Origin: DASPMP01 sp963724885
Lineage (GTDB): Bacteria; Gemmatimonadota; Gemmatimonadetes; Gemmatimonadales; Gemmatimonadaceae
DNA: 64,000 nt
Direction of reading: 5' to 3'
Assembly (NCBI GenBank): GCA_963724885.1
Contig: CAVRWG010000005.1
Span: 2,046,001 to 2,110,000 of the forward strand
Below, one piece after another: positions 36,365 through 44,554 of the stretch (positions within the stretch are counted from its first letter, which is position 1; each line of letters opens with the position of its first letter). The notes below the pieces were generated by a model, which saw only the letters and a list, made by a program, of their open reading frames with translations, was not told where the DNA came from and searched no databases. The position numbers and the translations under genes were made by a program.

Positions 36365-37723
36365 CTACTTCCCAACGCAGAACGAGCGGAAGACGCGATC
36401 GAGCACGTCCTCCACGTCCACCGATCCGATCAGCTCCTCCAGCGCCCGCGTCGCTTCGCGCAGGTGCACGGCCGCGACGACGGCGGGCACCGAGCGCTCG
36501 CCGAACGCCGTGATGAAGTGCCGCAGCTCGCCGCGCGCCGCCTCCAGCGCGAAGCGGTGTCGCTCCCGCGTGAGCAGTGGCGCGTCGAACGAGAGCGCGC
36601 CCCTCTGGGCCGCGAGCGCCCGCGCGATCGCGCTCGATAGCGCGGCCAGCCCATCGCCGGTTTCAGCGCTCACGAGCAGCGTGCCGTTCGAAGTCGCGCG
36701 CTCCGCCGCCGGCATCAGGTCGCTCTTGGTGCGCGTGACGACGATCGGCGCGCGCGCGACACCCGCCACGCCGCGGAGCGCCTCGTCGAGCCGCTCGCGC
36801 GAGTCGCCGCAGGCGATGACGACGTCCGCCGTCCCCAGGTACTCGCGGCTCACCTCGATCCCCATGCGCTCCACGATTTCGCCGGCGTCGCGCAGTCCGG
36901 CGGTGTCGATGAGGCGGATCGGCCAGCCGTCCGCCTCCGTCAGCGCCTCGAGCGCGTCGCGCGTGGTGCCGGGAATGTCCGTGACGATCGCGCGGCGGCG
37001 GCCCAGCAGCGCGTTGAAGAGTGACGACTTTCCCACGTTGGGTGCGCCCGCGATGACGACCACGGCGCCCTCCCGAACGACTTCGCCCACCGGGGCCGTG
37101 GCGAGGAGGGCGTCGATGGTCTCGGCCACCTGACGCGCGGTGTCCAGGACGCGGCTCGCGGGAATTGGCCCGTCATCCTCTTCCGGGAAATCGATGTCGT
37201 AGGCCGTCAGCGCCTCGAGCCCGAGGACGCTGTCGCGGAGGCCTTCGATCCGCCGCGAGAGTCCGCCGTCCAGCTGCGCGAGCGCGACGCGATGCGCCGA
37301 CCTCGTGCCGGCGTCCACCAGGTCCCCGATCGCCTCGGCCTGCAGGAGGTCGAGCCTGCCGTTGAGGACGGCGCGCCGGGTGAATTCGCCCGGCTCGGCG
37401 GGCCGGGCGCCCGCGGCGACGAAGGCCGCGGCGATGGAGGCCGGCGTGATCGGCCCGCCGTGACAGGTGACCTCGACCGCGTCCTCGCCGGTGAACGACG
37501 CCGGAGCCCGAAAGAAGACGACGATCCCTTCGTCGATCAGCTCTCCCGAGCGATCCCGCACACGCGCCAGCGTCGCGCGGCGCGGCTCGTCCGGCCACGG
37601 CGTGACGAGCCGCCGGCCGATCTCGAGCGCGGAGGTCCCCGAGAGGCGAACGATTGCGAGCGCCCCGCGTCCCGGCGCCGTGGCGATCGCGACGATCACG
37701 TCGTCCGCCGCGCGGGCGCTCAC
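36365..37723 (-). CDS. mnmE: tRNA modification GTPase MnmE
   Basis: With MnmG it makes the 5-substituted uridine at tRNA wobble position 34. The N-terminal folate-binding domain includes VIVAIATAPGRGALAIVRLSG. The G domain has GAPNVGKSS, DIPGTTRD, DTAGLR and the TKSD specificity loop. The C-terminal FCVGK supplies the catalytic-site cysteine. 452 residues. Start is a GTG that overlaps the MBL hydrolase stop as GTGA. mnmG is 25 kb away. Confidence 0.95.
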   Translation of the reverse strand: MSARAADDVIVAIATAPGRGALAIVRLSGTSALEIGRRLVTPWPDEPRRATLARVRDRSGELIDEGIVVFFRAPASFTGEDAVEVTCHGGPITPASIAAAFVAAGARPAEPGEFTRRAVLNGRLDLLQAEAIGDLVDAGTRSAHRVALAQLDGGLSRRIEGLRDSVLGLEALTAYDIDFPEEDDGPIPASRVLDTARQVAETIDALLATAPVGEVVREGAVVVIAGAPNVGKSSLFNALLGRRRAIVTDIPGTTRDALEALTEADGWPIRLIDTAGLRDAGEIVERMGIEVSREYLGTADVVIACGDSRERLDEALRGVAGVARAPIVVTRTKSDLMPAAERATSNGTLLVSAETGDGLAALSSAIARALAAQRGALSFDAPLLTRERHRFALEAARGELRHFITAFGERSVPAVVAAVHLREATRALEELIGSVDVEDVLDRVFRSFCVGK

Positions 37724-38505
37724 GTGGCCGCCGCGACCACCAGCGCTTCGCCCGGTTCGAGAATGCGCACGTCGACTCCGCGCGGATGCAGCTCGATCAG
37801 GCCGCGAAGGCGGATGATGGCGTCGTGCGCGCCGGCCGTGACGTGCCTGAACGTGCCCCAGTGGTAGGGAACGAGGTGCCGCGCGCGCAGCCGCGCGAAG
37901 AGATCCAGCGCGTCTTCGCTGGTGAGATGGCCCTGGCGGAACGATTTCCGTTTCCACCAGGGCGCGTACCCGATGGGTAGCAGCGCGACGTCCAGCTCGC
38001 GATTTCGCATCCAGAGGTGGTTGTCCACGAGCAGATGCGTCGTTTCTCCGAGGCCCGTGTCTCCGGCGAAGAAGCAACTCTCCGCGCCGCTCTCCATCAA
38101 GTACATGTTGGCCGCCGCGCGCCGGCGATCGTAGCCATACCGGTTTCCCTTGTGGCGCGCGGCCGCGGCATGGACGTGCAGCGACCCGAGCCGCACCGTG
38201 TCGTTCGGCGCCATGGGCTGCGCGTGCGGAAAGCCGCGGCGGTGCAGCCAGCGGGCGATGACCGGCGGCGCGTAGACCGGAACGGATTGCGGGAGCGCCT
38301 CGAGGGCCTTGAACGACAGGTGGTCGGCGTGCGCGTGCGTCAGCAGCACGGCGTCGAGGGCCGGGAGATCGGCGAGCGCGATGCCCGGCGGCGCGACGCG
38401 TGGCAGGAAGCCGCCGAGCGTGTCCTCGAAATTCGGATCGGTGAGGATGGTGGCGCCGCCAACCTCGATCAGGAGCGTCGCGTGTCCGATGTAGGTGATG
38501 CGCAT
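37720..38505 (-). CDS. MBL-fold metallohydrolase (UlaG/NAPE-PLD-like)
   Basis: Metal site LTHAHADHLS, with FFAGDTGLGE and LVPYHWGTF supplying later ligands, and an opening MRITYIGHATLLIE. These are UlaG-type single-domain MBL proteins, so a hydrolase on a lactone or phosphodiester is expected. 261 residues. It overlaps mnmE by four bases and so is translated with it. Start ATG at 38505 is preceded by a purine-rich GGAGGCGGGTGCG. Confidence 0.87.
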   Translation of the reverse strand: MRITYIGHATLLIEVGGATILTDPNFEDTLGGFLPRVAPPGIALADLPALDAVLLTHAHADHLSFKALEALPQSVPVYAPPVIARWLHRRGFPHAQPMAPNDTVRLGSLHVHAAAARHKGNRYGYDRRRAAANMYLMESGAESCFFAGDTGLGETTHLLVDNHLWMRNRELDVALLPIGYAPWWKRKSFRQGHLTSEDALDLFARLRARHLVPYHWGTFRHVTAGAHDAIIRLRGLIELHPRGVDVRILEPGEALVVAAAT

Positions 38506-38527
38506 CGCACCCGCCTCCGAGCACGAC

Positions 38528-40291
38528 TCATTCCTTTTTCGCAGCCGATCTGGCGCTTGCCGCTTCCCGTTGGCCGCCTCCCGCCTTTTGCTTCCCGGCT
38601 TCGCCTTCCCGCTTGTTGCCTGCCGCGGTCTTGGCGCCGGTTCGCTCCCGCGCGAGGAGCCACTGCTGCGGCAACGCCGCGACGTTCTGGACGGCGTAGT
38701 ACAGGTTCAGGCCGGACGCAAAATTCCAGAAGAGCGCCGTGAACATCACGGGCATCACGTAGCTCATCATCTTGCCCTGCGGCGACGGCGGCATCCCGCG
38801 CATCCCGATCCACGACAGCACGAACATAGACACGCCCATGAACAGCGGCGTGATGAATAACGGATCCCTCAGCGACAGGTCGGGCATCCACAGGAACGGA
38901 ACGCCGCGCAGCTCGATCGTGTTCTGGAACACGAAATACAGCGCAAACAGGATCGGCATCGGCAGGAGCATCGGCAGGCATCCCAGGATCGGCGTGAAGG
39001 GGCTCATGCCGTGTTCCTGGTACAGTTTCATCATCGCCTCGCGCTGCTTCTCCGGAGTGTCGCGATACTTCTTCTGCAGTTCCGCAAGCTGCGGCTGGAT
39101 GCGCTGCAGCTTCATGCTCGAACGCATCGCGCTCTGGTTCAGCGGCCAGAGGAGCAGGCGTACCAGCACGCCGAAGATCACCAGCACCCACCCGTAGCCG
39201 ACGTTGAAGAACTCGTGGATCCACAGCAGCATGCGCATCACGATCGTCGCAAATGGCTGCACCAGGCTGTGCGCGAACCCGCCGTACGGATTCACGTTCT
39301 CGAGATCGCCCGCGGTCTGGCGCAGGTGGTTCCAGGACTGCGGCCCCGCGTAGACCCGCAGCGCGAAGCTGTTCGTGGCGAGCGGGAGAACCGCGGTCGC
39401 GCCCGCCGACGTCGCCTCTCCGTTCTGCCGGGGGCCACCACGCATGTGCACCCCGCGGAACACCGAGTCCGGCTCCACCGGCTGAACCGCCACGACGAAG
39501 TACTTGTTGCGCTCCGCCATCCACCGGAACGCTCCCGTGTCCGCCTTGACACTGCCGGGCTCGAGGTCACGGAACGTGGTGCTCGCGACCTCCGAAGCGC
39601 CGGGCTTGTAGGCGAACGCCAGGTGGCGCGTATCGTCCTGCACGTTCGCTTCGTCGCTCCTGATGCGCCGGGGCAGCGTCACCAGGAGCCGGCGTGACGC
39701 CCCGTCTCCCCGCGCGATTCCGATCGCGCCCTCCAGCCGCATCACGAAACTGTCGGCCGGGAATCGATAGGTGAGTGTGATCGGGTCGGCGGTCGAGATG
39801 CTCGTGAACGCCTGCACGATCGTCGCGCCCTCGAGCCGCTGCGGCGCCGCCCTGAAGGCGATCGTGTCCAGCGCGATGGTGTCGGCGGCGTTCACGATCG
39901 CCAGACGAAACAGGCGATCGCCAGGCTCCAGCAGGTTCACCGGTGTGTCGCCGGCCCCCTCTCGCAGCGAATGGTGATCGGGCAGCGTCACCTCGGCCGG
40001 CGTGCCACCCGGGCTCACGATGCGAAGCAGCGTGTGTCGCGTTCTGACGACCGTGGTCTCGGGGCGCGTCGTCGCGGGGACGATCGGACGAAGCGTCGGC
40101 AGCTGCTCGACGACCGTCGCCGGAGCGCGCGTCGCGGGAACCGGCGCCGCCGGCTGCGTCGTATCGCGGGCGGCTCCGGGCGTCGTATCGGTGATCGCCG
40201 GGCGCTCACGCTTCGGCGAGGGAAAAATCATCGGCGTCGCGACGATCACGACCGCCGTGAGGCCCAGAGCAAGAAGGGTTCGTCGGTCCAT
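38528..40291 (-). CDS. yidC: Membrane protein insertase YidC
   Basis: An N-terminal transmembrane helix and a large periplasmic beta domain (residues 30-330) precede the conserved insertase core. Core landmarks are WVLVIFGVLVRLLLWPLN, the amphipathic loop QPQLAELQKKYRDTPEKQREAMMKLY, and GCLPMLLPMPILFALYFVF. YidC inserts proteins into the inner membrane alone or with SecYEG. 587 residues with a charged C-terminal tail. Follows yidD on the minus strand in the yidD-yidC order. Confidence 0.95.
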   Translation of the reverse strand: MDRRTLLALGLTAVVIVATPMIFPSPKRERPAITDTTPGAARDTTQPAAPVPATRAPATVVEQLPTLRPIVPATTRPETTVVRTRHTLLRIVSPGGTPAEVTLPDHHSLREGAGDTPVNLLEPGDRLFRLAIVNAADTIALDTIAFRAAPQRLEGATIVQAFTSISTADPITLTYRFPADSFVMRLEGAIGIARGDGASRRLLVTLPRRIRSDEANVQDDTRHLAFAYKPGASEVASTTFRDLEPGSVKADTGAFRWMAERNKYFVVAVQPVEPDSVFRGVHMRGGPRQNGEATSAGATAVLPLATNSFALRVYAGPQSWNHLRQTAGDLENVNPYGGFAHSLVQPFATIVMRMLLWIHEFFNVGYGWVLVIFGVLVRLLLWPLNQSAMRSSMKLQRIQPQLAELQKKYRDTPEKQREAMMKLYQEHGMSPFTPILGCLPMLLPMPILFALYFVFQNTIELRGVPFLWMPDLSLRDPLFITPLFMGVSMFVLSWIGMRGMPPSPQGKMMSYVMPVMFTALFWNFASGLNLYYAVQNVAALPQQWLLARERTGAKTAAGNKREGEAGKQKAGGGQREAASARSAAKKE

Positions 40292-40303
40292 TGAGGCTGC
40301 GAG

Positions 40304-40513
40304 CTACGGCACCGGGTCGTAGCCGCCCGGCCTGAACGGGTGACAGCGCAGGATGCGCCTGAGGCTCAACCATGCGCCGCGCATCGCGCCATGGCGCTCG
40401 AGCGCTTCGATGGCGTACGCCGAGCAACTGGGATAGTAGCGACACGACGCGGGCAACAACGGACCGAGGCCCACTTGATAGGCCCGAACGCCGAAGATCA
40501 GGAGATGTTTCAT
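40304..40513 (-). CDS. yidD: YidD membrane-insertion efficiency factor
   Basis: A 69-residue protein with the family pattern RAYQVGLGPLLPASCRYYPSCSAYAIEAL and LRRILRCHPFRPGGYDPVP. YidD assists YidC. It overlaps rnpA by four bases (ATGA), and yidC begins 12 bases later, so rpmH-rnpA-yidD-yidC form one transcript. Confidence 0.93.
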   Translation of the reverse strand: MKHLLIFGVRAYQVGLGPLLPASCRYYPSCSAYAIEALERHGAMRGAWLSLRRILRCHPFRPGGYDPVP

Positions 40514-40851
40514 GCCAGTTTCGCGGCGAGCGCGTGGATGTCCGACCGGAGCTGGTCGAACGACGCGCCATACGCCTCGCGCCGCGCGCGCAGCAGCAGA
40601 TCGAACGACGCGGACTGCGCGAGCAGATGAACGCGCGCGAGTTCGCGCAATCGGCGCTTGAGTCGGTTCCTGTGCACGGCGGTGAAGCCGAACTTCGGCA
40701 CCACCAGTGCCAGACGCACGTGTCCCAGCGGAGTGTCCAATCGCCTGACCTCGAGCAGTTGTGCTCGAATCCGCGTCCCCGACCGGAGCAGGCGCTCGAT
40801 GTCGGGCGTCCGCGTTACGCGGCGAGAGCGAGGGAGCCCGAGCCTCTGCTC
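40510..40851 (-). CDS. rnpA: Ribonuclease P protein component (start not settled)
   Basis: The conserved segment LPRSRRVTRTPDIERLL and later RNRLKRRLREL identify RnpA, the protein that helps the RNase P RNA trim the 5' leader of tRNA. From the rpmH stop to the conserved region no ATG, GTG or TTG exists in frame. The first TTG, at 40740, would remove the conserved N-terminal third. I set the 5' end at 40851, where the frame meets the rpmH stop. The real start must be non-canonical or hidden by a sequence error. About 113 residues fits the family. Confidence 0.8.
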   Translation of the reverse strand, partial: EQRLGLPRSRRVTRTPDIERLLRSGTRIRAQLLEVRRLDTPLGHVRLALVVPKFGFTAVHRNRLKRRLRELARVHLLAQSASFDLLLRARREAYGASFDQLRSDIHALAAKLA

Positions 40852-41014
40852 AGGCGCCGGCGTACTTGCTGGGCAGGCGGACCGTCAGGCGCTTGCGGCC
40901 CTTCTTCCGACGGCGGGCGAGTGTTTCGCGACCCCATTTGGTTTCCATGCGCGCGCGAAACCCGTGGGTCTTGATGCGCCGCTTGTTCCGCGGGCGGTAT
41001 GTGGGCTTTCCCAT
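40850..41014 (-). CDS. rpmH: Ribosomal protein L34
   Basis: The 54-residue MGKPTYRPRNKRRIKTHGFRARM and RKKGRKRL pattern is diagnostic of L34. Its stop lies at the start of the rnpA frame. A weak TTGAGA-N17-TAGGTT hexamer pair on the minus strand near 41.12-41.15 kb is a possible promoter. Next to dnaA in the divergent arrangement typical of bacterial origins. Confidence 0.97.
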   Translation of the reverse strand: MGKPTYRPRNKRRIKTHGFRARMETKWGRETLARRRKKGRKRLTVRLPSKYAGA

Positions 41015-41228
41015 GTCTTGCTCCAAAACCTGTAGTGAAAGCGGGCAGTGCGGAGCGGCAGGATCGAATGTGATCCCCCTTCCCCCACTTCTCACGTCCC
41101 ACTGTAGTTGCGGACGGTAAACCTATCCGACATCAGAAGATATCTCAAGGCGATCCGGCAGCGTTGCTAATTGCCGTGAGCGCGCGTAGCTTCGCTCCCC
41201 CGCCAGTTTTCCACACCGCCACAACCTC
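41015..41228. other. Divergent rpmH-dnaA intergenic region with DnaA-box-like site
   Basis: A 214-base gap carrying the outward promoters. It holds TTTTCCACA at 41207-41215, one mismatch from the TTATCCACA DnaA box, 14 bases before dnaA. Confidence 0.6.
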
Positions 41229-42611
41229 GTGACTCTCACCGCACAAGAAGCCTGGACGCGTCTTCTCGATCGTGCGCGCCAAGAGTTGCCGGAGCAAACA
41301 TACAAGACGTGGTTGGAGCCGACCGAGCCCCTGAAAATCGAGGGCGACAAGCTCTTCGTCGGCGCACCGGACCGCTTCGCGGCCGAGTGGAACGAGTCGA
41401 AGCACGCCGAGCTCCTGCGCTCGCTGGCTCCGGTTGCGCTCGGTCAGCCCATGGCGGTGGTTTTCCAGGTGAACGAGGAGCGAAAGAAGCGTCCGCAGAT
41501 GGACCTTTTTGTCGCGGAAGCTCCCAAGCCTGCTGCTGACGAACAGGGTCAGACACGCGGCACCACGACGCCACCATTAAGCGATCGCTATCTGTTCGAC
41601 CTTTTCGTGATCGGAAAGTCGAACGAGCTGGCCGCCGCAGCTGCGCACGCGGTCGCGCAGGCCCCTGGCAAGGTCTACAACCCACTCTTCATCTACGGTG
41701 AAACCGGCCTCGGCAAGACCCATCTCATGCAGTCCATCGCGCACGAAATCCTCCGCGCTGAGCCCCGAAGCCGCGTCACCTACCTGGGCACCGAACAGTT
41801 TACCAATGAGCTGATCGCCGCGATCCAGAACCGCACCACGGGTGAGTTCCGCCGCCGCTTTCGCGAAACAGACCTGCTGCTCGTGGATGACATCCACTTC
41901 TTGAAGGGGAAGGAAACGACGCAGGAAGAGTTCTTCCACACCTTCAACGCCCTCTACGAGGCGGGCCGGCAGATCGTCCTGACCAGCGACCGCCCTCCGT
42001 CCGAGATCCCCGGGTTGGAGGCCCGGCTCGTCAGCCGGTTCCAGTGGGGCATGGTCGCCGACATCGAGCCGCCCGACCTCGAGCATCGCATCGCGATCCT
42101 CCGCCAGAAGGCGGCGATCGACCACCTCGAGATGACCTTGCCCGAGGAGGTCATCCGGTTCATCGCCGAAAACGTCCGATCGAGCGTGCGCGAGCTGGAG
42201 GGCTCCATCATCAAGCTGCTCGCGTACGCGTCGCTCAAGCACCAGGAAATCACAATCGAGCTTGCCCGCGAAGCGCTGCGCGACAAGCTCCGGCCGCTGG
42301 CCGGCGCCGCCGGCGCCGGACTCACGAGCTACGTGATTCAGGATTCCGTCGCCAAGGAGTGGGGCGTGACCTCGGAAGGGCTTCGGTCCAAGACGCGCAC
42401 GAAAAACCTCACGGTTCCACGACAGGTCGCCATGTTCCTGATGCGCGAAATGCTCGGCATGCAGCTGGTGGAGATTGGCGCCACGTTCGGCGGACGTGAT
42501 CACTCGACGGTGATTCACAGTCTCGACCGCGCGTTGGCGATGATCGCGGAGGAGCCGGCAACTGCACAGCGAATCTCGCGACTGAGAACTGCGCTGGAAT
42601 CCCTGCGTTAA
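41229..42611 (+). CDS. dnaA: Chromosomal replication initiator DnaA
   Basis: Begins at a GTG (translated MTLTAQEAW). Domain I is at the N-terminus and domain III has Walker A GETGLGKTHLM, Walker B LLLVDDIHFL and sensor motifs (TSDRPPSEI, GLEARLVSRFQWG). Domain IV ends with the DNA-binding signature GGRDHSTVIHSL. 460 residues. Oriented away from rpmH and followed by a 234-base gap with DnaA-box-like sites, then dnaN. Confidence 0.98.
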   Translation: MTLTAQEAWTRLLDRARQELPEQTYKTWLEPTEPLKIEGDKLFVGAPDRFAAEWNESKHAELLRSLAPVALGQPMAVVFQVNEERKKRPQMDLFVAEAPKPAADEQGQTRGTTTPPLSDRYLFDLFVIGKSNELAAAAAHAVAQAPGKVYNPLFIYGETGLGKTHLMQSIAHEILRAEPRSRVTYLGTEQFTNELIAAIQNRTTGEFRRRFRETDLLLVDDIHFLKGKETTQEEFFHTFNALYEAGRQIVLTSDRPPSEIPGLEARLVSRFQWGMVADIEPPDLEHRIAILRQKAAIDHLEMTLPEEVIRFIAENVRSSVRELEGSIIKLLAYASLKHQEITIELAREALRDKLRPLAGAAGAGLTSYVIQDSVAKEWGVTSEGLRSKTRTKNLTVPRQVAMFLMREMLGMQLVEIGATFGGRDHSTVIHSLDRALAMIAEEPATAQRISRLRTALESLR

Positions 42612-42845
42612 CCCACATTCATCCACATGGGACCTCCGCGTTCGACTCCCGGGAGCTCCCGCATGTGGACCCGCGACCAGGTCCACATTTCATTCACACT
42701 CCTCGACGCTAGCGAAGCGATTGATGCTCATTAAGTTGTGCAGATCCTCCACATACCAACGCCCGCTACTACTACTACTACATAGTTCTCTATATAAAGC
42801 GGTAGTAGGGCTTCCGCTCGTTCTTCCACATTTTGGGGATCGTTG
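42612..42845 (+). other. Predicted replication origin (oriC)
   Basis: The dnaA-dnaN gap carries TCATCCACA at 42619-42627 (one mismatch from the consensus box) and several more TCCACA-containing sites, including TCCTCCACA at 42745-42753 and TCTTCCACA at 42822-42830. These are followed by GC-rich CGCCCGC, a TAC trinucleotide tract, and an AT-rich CATAGTTCTCTATATAAAG. This matches the layout of a basal origin-unwinding system. Confidence 0.85.
42767..42781 (-). other. DnaA-trio tract (five TAC triplets on the plus strand)
   Basis: TACTACTACTACTAC on the plus strand is TAG-type repeats on the complementary strand, as in DnaA-trios, on which DnaA filaments form. A DnaA-box-like site ends 13 bases upstream, with a GC-rich spacer between. 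Confidence 0.75.
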
Positions 42846-43958
42846 ATGCGTTTCACGATTTCGCGTGAGAAACTGCAGGAAGGCTTGAGCGCAGTGGCAG
42901 CCACGGTACCGGCAAAGACGACGCTGCCGGTGCTGGCCAACATTCTCATCGAAACGACGGACAAGGGCATCCGGCTTTCCGGTACGGATCTCGACATCGC
43001 GGTCAGCACCGAGGTGAGCGCCGACATCGACGCTCAGGGCGCGATCACCATTCCAGCCAAGAAGCTCGCCGAGATCGCGCGGGAGTTGCCGCCATCACCC
43101 GTGAAGATCGCGGCCGTGGGCGAGCAACGCGTGACACTCGACTGCGGGCGATCGCACTTCAAGCTCCTTGGCTTGCCGAAGGACGAGTTCCCCAGCTTCC
43201 CCGCGGTGAAGTTCAAGGAGAGCTGGCGCGTGCGCGCCGGCGACCTCCGCAAGCTCATCGATCACGTCGCGTTCGCGGTATCGACGGAGGAGAGCCGTCC
43301 GATCCTCAACGGCGTCCTCTGGGAACTTCGCGACCAGCTCATGCGGATGGTCGCCACCAACGGCCATCGACTCGCCAAGATGGATGTTCCCATCGCCGCG
43401 GCCGGCGCGCCGTCGAGCGACTTGATCGTCCCCCCCAAGGCGCTCGAGCAGATTCGTCGGCTCTTCCCGGAAGACGAAGAGCTGGAGATCGCGCGCGGCG
43501 ACAACCACCTGGGGTTCCGCTCCCCGTTCACGTCGGTCTTTACACGGCTGATCGAGGGCCCGTACCCCAACTACCAGCAGGTCATCCCGAAGGACAACGA
43601 CAAGTACGCCATCGCCGACAAGGTTGCGCTCACGGGCGCGCTCAAGCGCATGTCCGTGATCGCGTCGGATCAGACGCACCGCATCCGCCTGTCGTTCAAC
43701 CAGGCGTTGCTGCGATTCAGCGTTCAGACGCCGGACCTCGGCGAGGCGACGGACGAGCTCCCGGTGCGGTACAACGGCGACCCGCTCGACATCGGCTTCA
43801 ACGCGAACTATCTGCTCGAGATCCTGCGGTACATCCCGACCGAGGAAGTGAAGCTCACGTTCCGGGCGCCCGAGCGCGCCGCGACCCTCGAACCCGAGGG
43901 ATGGAACGACCCCGCGTCGTACCTCACGCTGGTGATGCCGCTCCGGCTGGTTGACTGA
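42846..43958 (+). CDS. dnaN: DNA polymerase III beta sliding clamp
   Basis: Ring-forming clamp that holds the polymerase on DNA. Landmarks are MRFTISREKLQEGL, PVLANILIE, a central ESRPILNGVLWE and the C-terminal MPLRLVD. 370 residues in three similar domains. Follows the origin gap. recF and gyrB, common downstream neighbours, are absent; rnpB converges instead. Confidence 0.97.
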   Translation: MRFTISREKLQEGLSAVAATVPAKTTLPVLANILIETTDKGIRLSGTDLDIAVSTEVSADIDAQGAITIPAKKLAEIARELPPSPVKIAAVGEQRVTLDCGRSHFKLLGLPKDEFPSFPAVKFKESWRVRAGDLRKLIDHVAFAVSTEESRPILNGVLWELRDQLMRMVATNGHRLAKMDVPIAAAGAPSSDLIVPPKALEQIRRLFPEDEELEIARGDNHLGFRSPFTSVFTRLIEGPYPNYQQVIPKDNDKYAIADKVALTGALKRMSVIASDQTHRIRLSFNQALLRFSVQTPDLGEATDELPVRYNGDPLDIGFNANYLLEILRYIPTEEVKLTFRAPERAATLEPEGWNDPASYLTLVMPLRLVD

Positions 43959-43961
43959 GGA

Positions 43962-44038
43962 CCAGTGGTTAGTGGTTAGTGGTTAGTGCTTAGTGCTTAG
44001 TGGGGCACCTACTAACCACTAAGCACTAAGCACTAAGC
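43962..44038. repeat. GGTTAGT word-repeat hairpin between dnaN and rnpB
   Basis: The left arm repeats GGTTAGT and GCTTAGT, the right arm CACTAAG and CACTAAC. GGTTAGTGCTTAGTGCTTAGTGG (43981-44003) pairs with 44016-44038 in 22 of 23 positions. It lies between convergent genes and may end both transcripts. Confidence 0.8.
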
Positions 44039-44040
44039 AA

Positions 44041-44409
44041 GAGTTCCAGCCGATAAGCCGGGTTCTGTCGCGCCGAAGCGCGGACGATCATTCGTCTGGG
44101 AGCGCGGTCGCCCGCGCCCTCTAGCAGCCTACCCGCAGTGTCTTGATCGAGCCGGGCCGGCTCTCACTGCTTATTTGGCCTTGCTCCAGTCGGGGTTTGC
44201 CGTGCCGACATCGTTGCCGGTGTCGCGGTGGGCTCTTACCCCACCATTTCAACCTTGCCTGAGCCCGAAGGCCATCGGCGGTGTGTTTTCTGTGGCACTG
44301 TCCGTAGCGCCGCGCTCACGCGCGTCACCCCCAGGCGTTACCTGGCGACTTGCCCTCCGGAGCCCGGACTTTCCTCGAGCTTTCGCCCGCGATCGTCTGG
44401 CTGGAACGC
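44041..44409 (-). ncRNA. rnpB: Ribonuclease P RNA
   Basis: Catalytic RNA of RNase P. The minus strand carries the conserved P4-region GAGGAAAGTCCGGGCTCC, GGTAAGAGCCCACCG, and a 3' end ACAGAACCCGGCTTATCGG. Helix P1 pairs GTTCCAGCC at the 5' end (44407-44399) with GGCTGGAAC at the 3' end. Length about 369 nt fits type A. The RNA partner RnpA is encoded 3.5 kb away across the origin. Confidence 0.97.
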
Positions 44410-44415
44410 AGCTGA

Positions 44416-44421
44416 AATATA
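44416..44421 (-). promoter_or_regulatory. rnpB -10 hexamer
   Basis: TATATT on the minus strand ends seven bases before the first P1 base, so transcription would begin at the mature 5' end. No good -35 is evident. Confidence 0.5.
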
Positions 44422-44554
44422 GCGCCCCCAAACCGGATCCGGCGCGTGACGTGAGACCCGCGCAGCGCTGACCGTGACGTGACGGGCTTCGCTAACGTGC
44501 GCGCCGGTGCCGATGCGGGCGCCCGGTTGTTCGTCCATTCGCCGCGAAGGTCAC

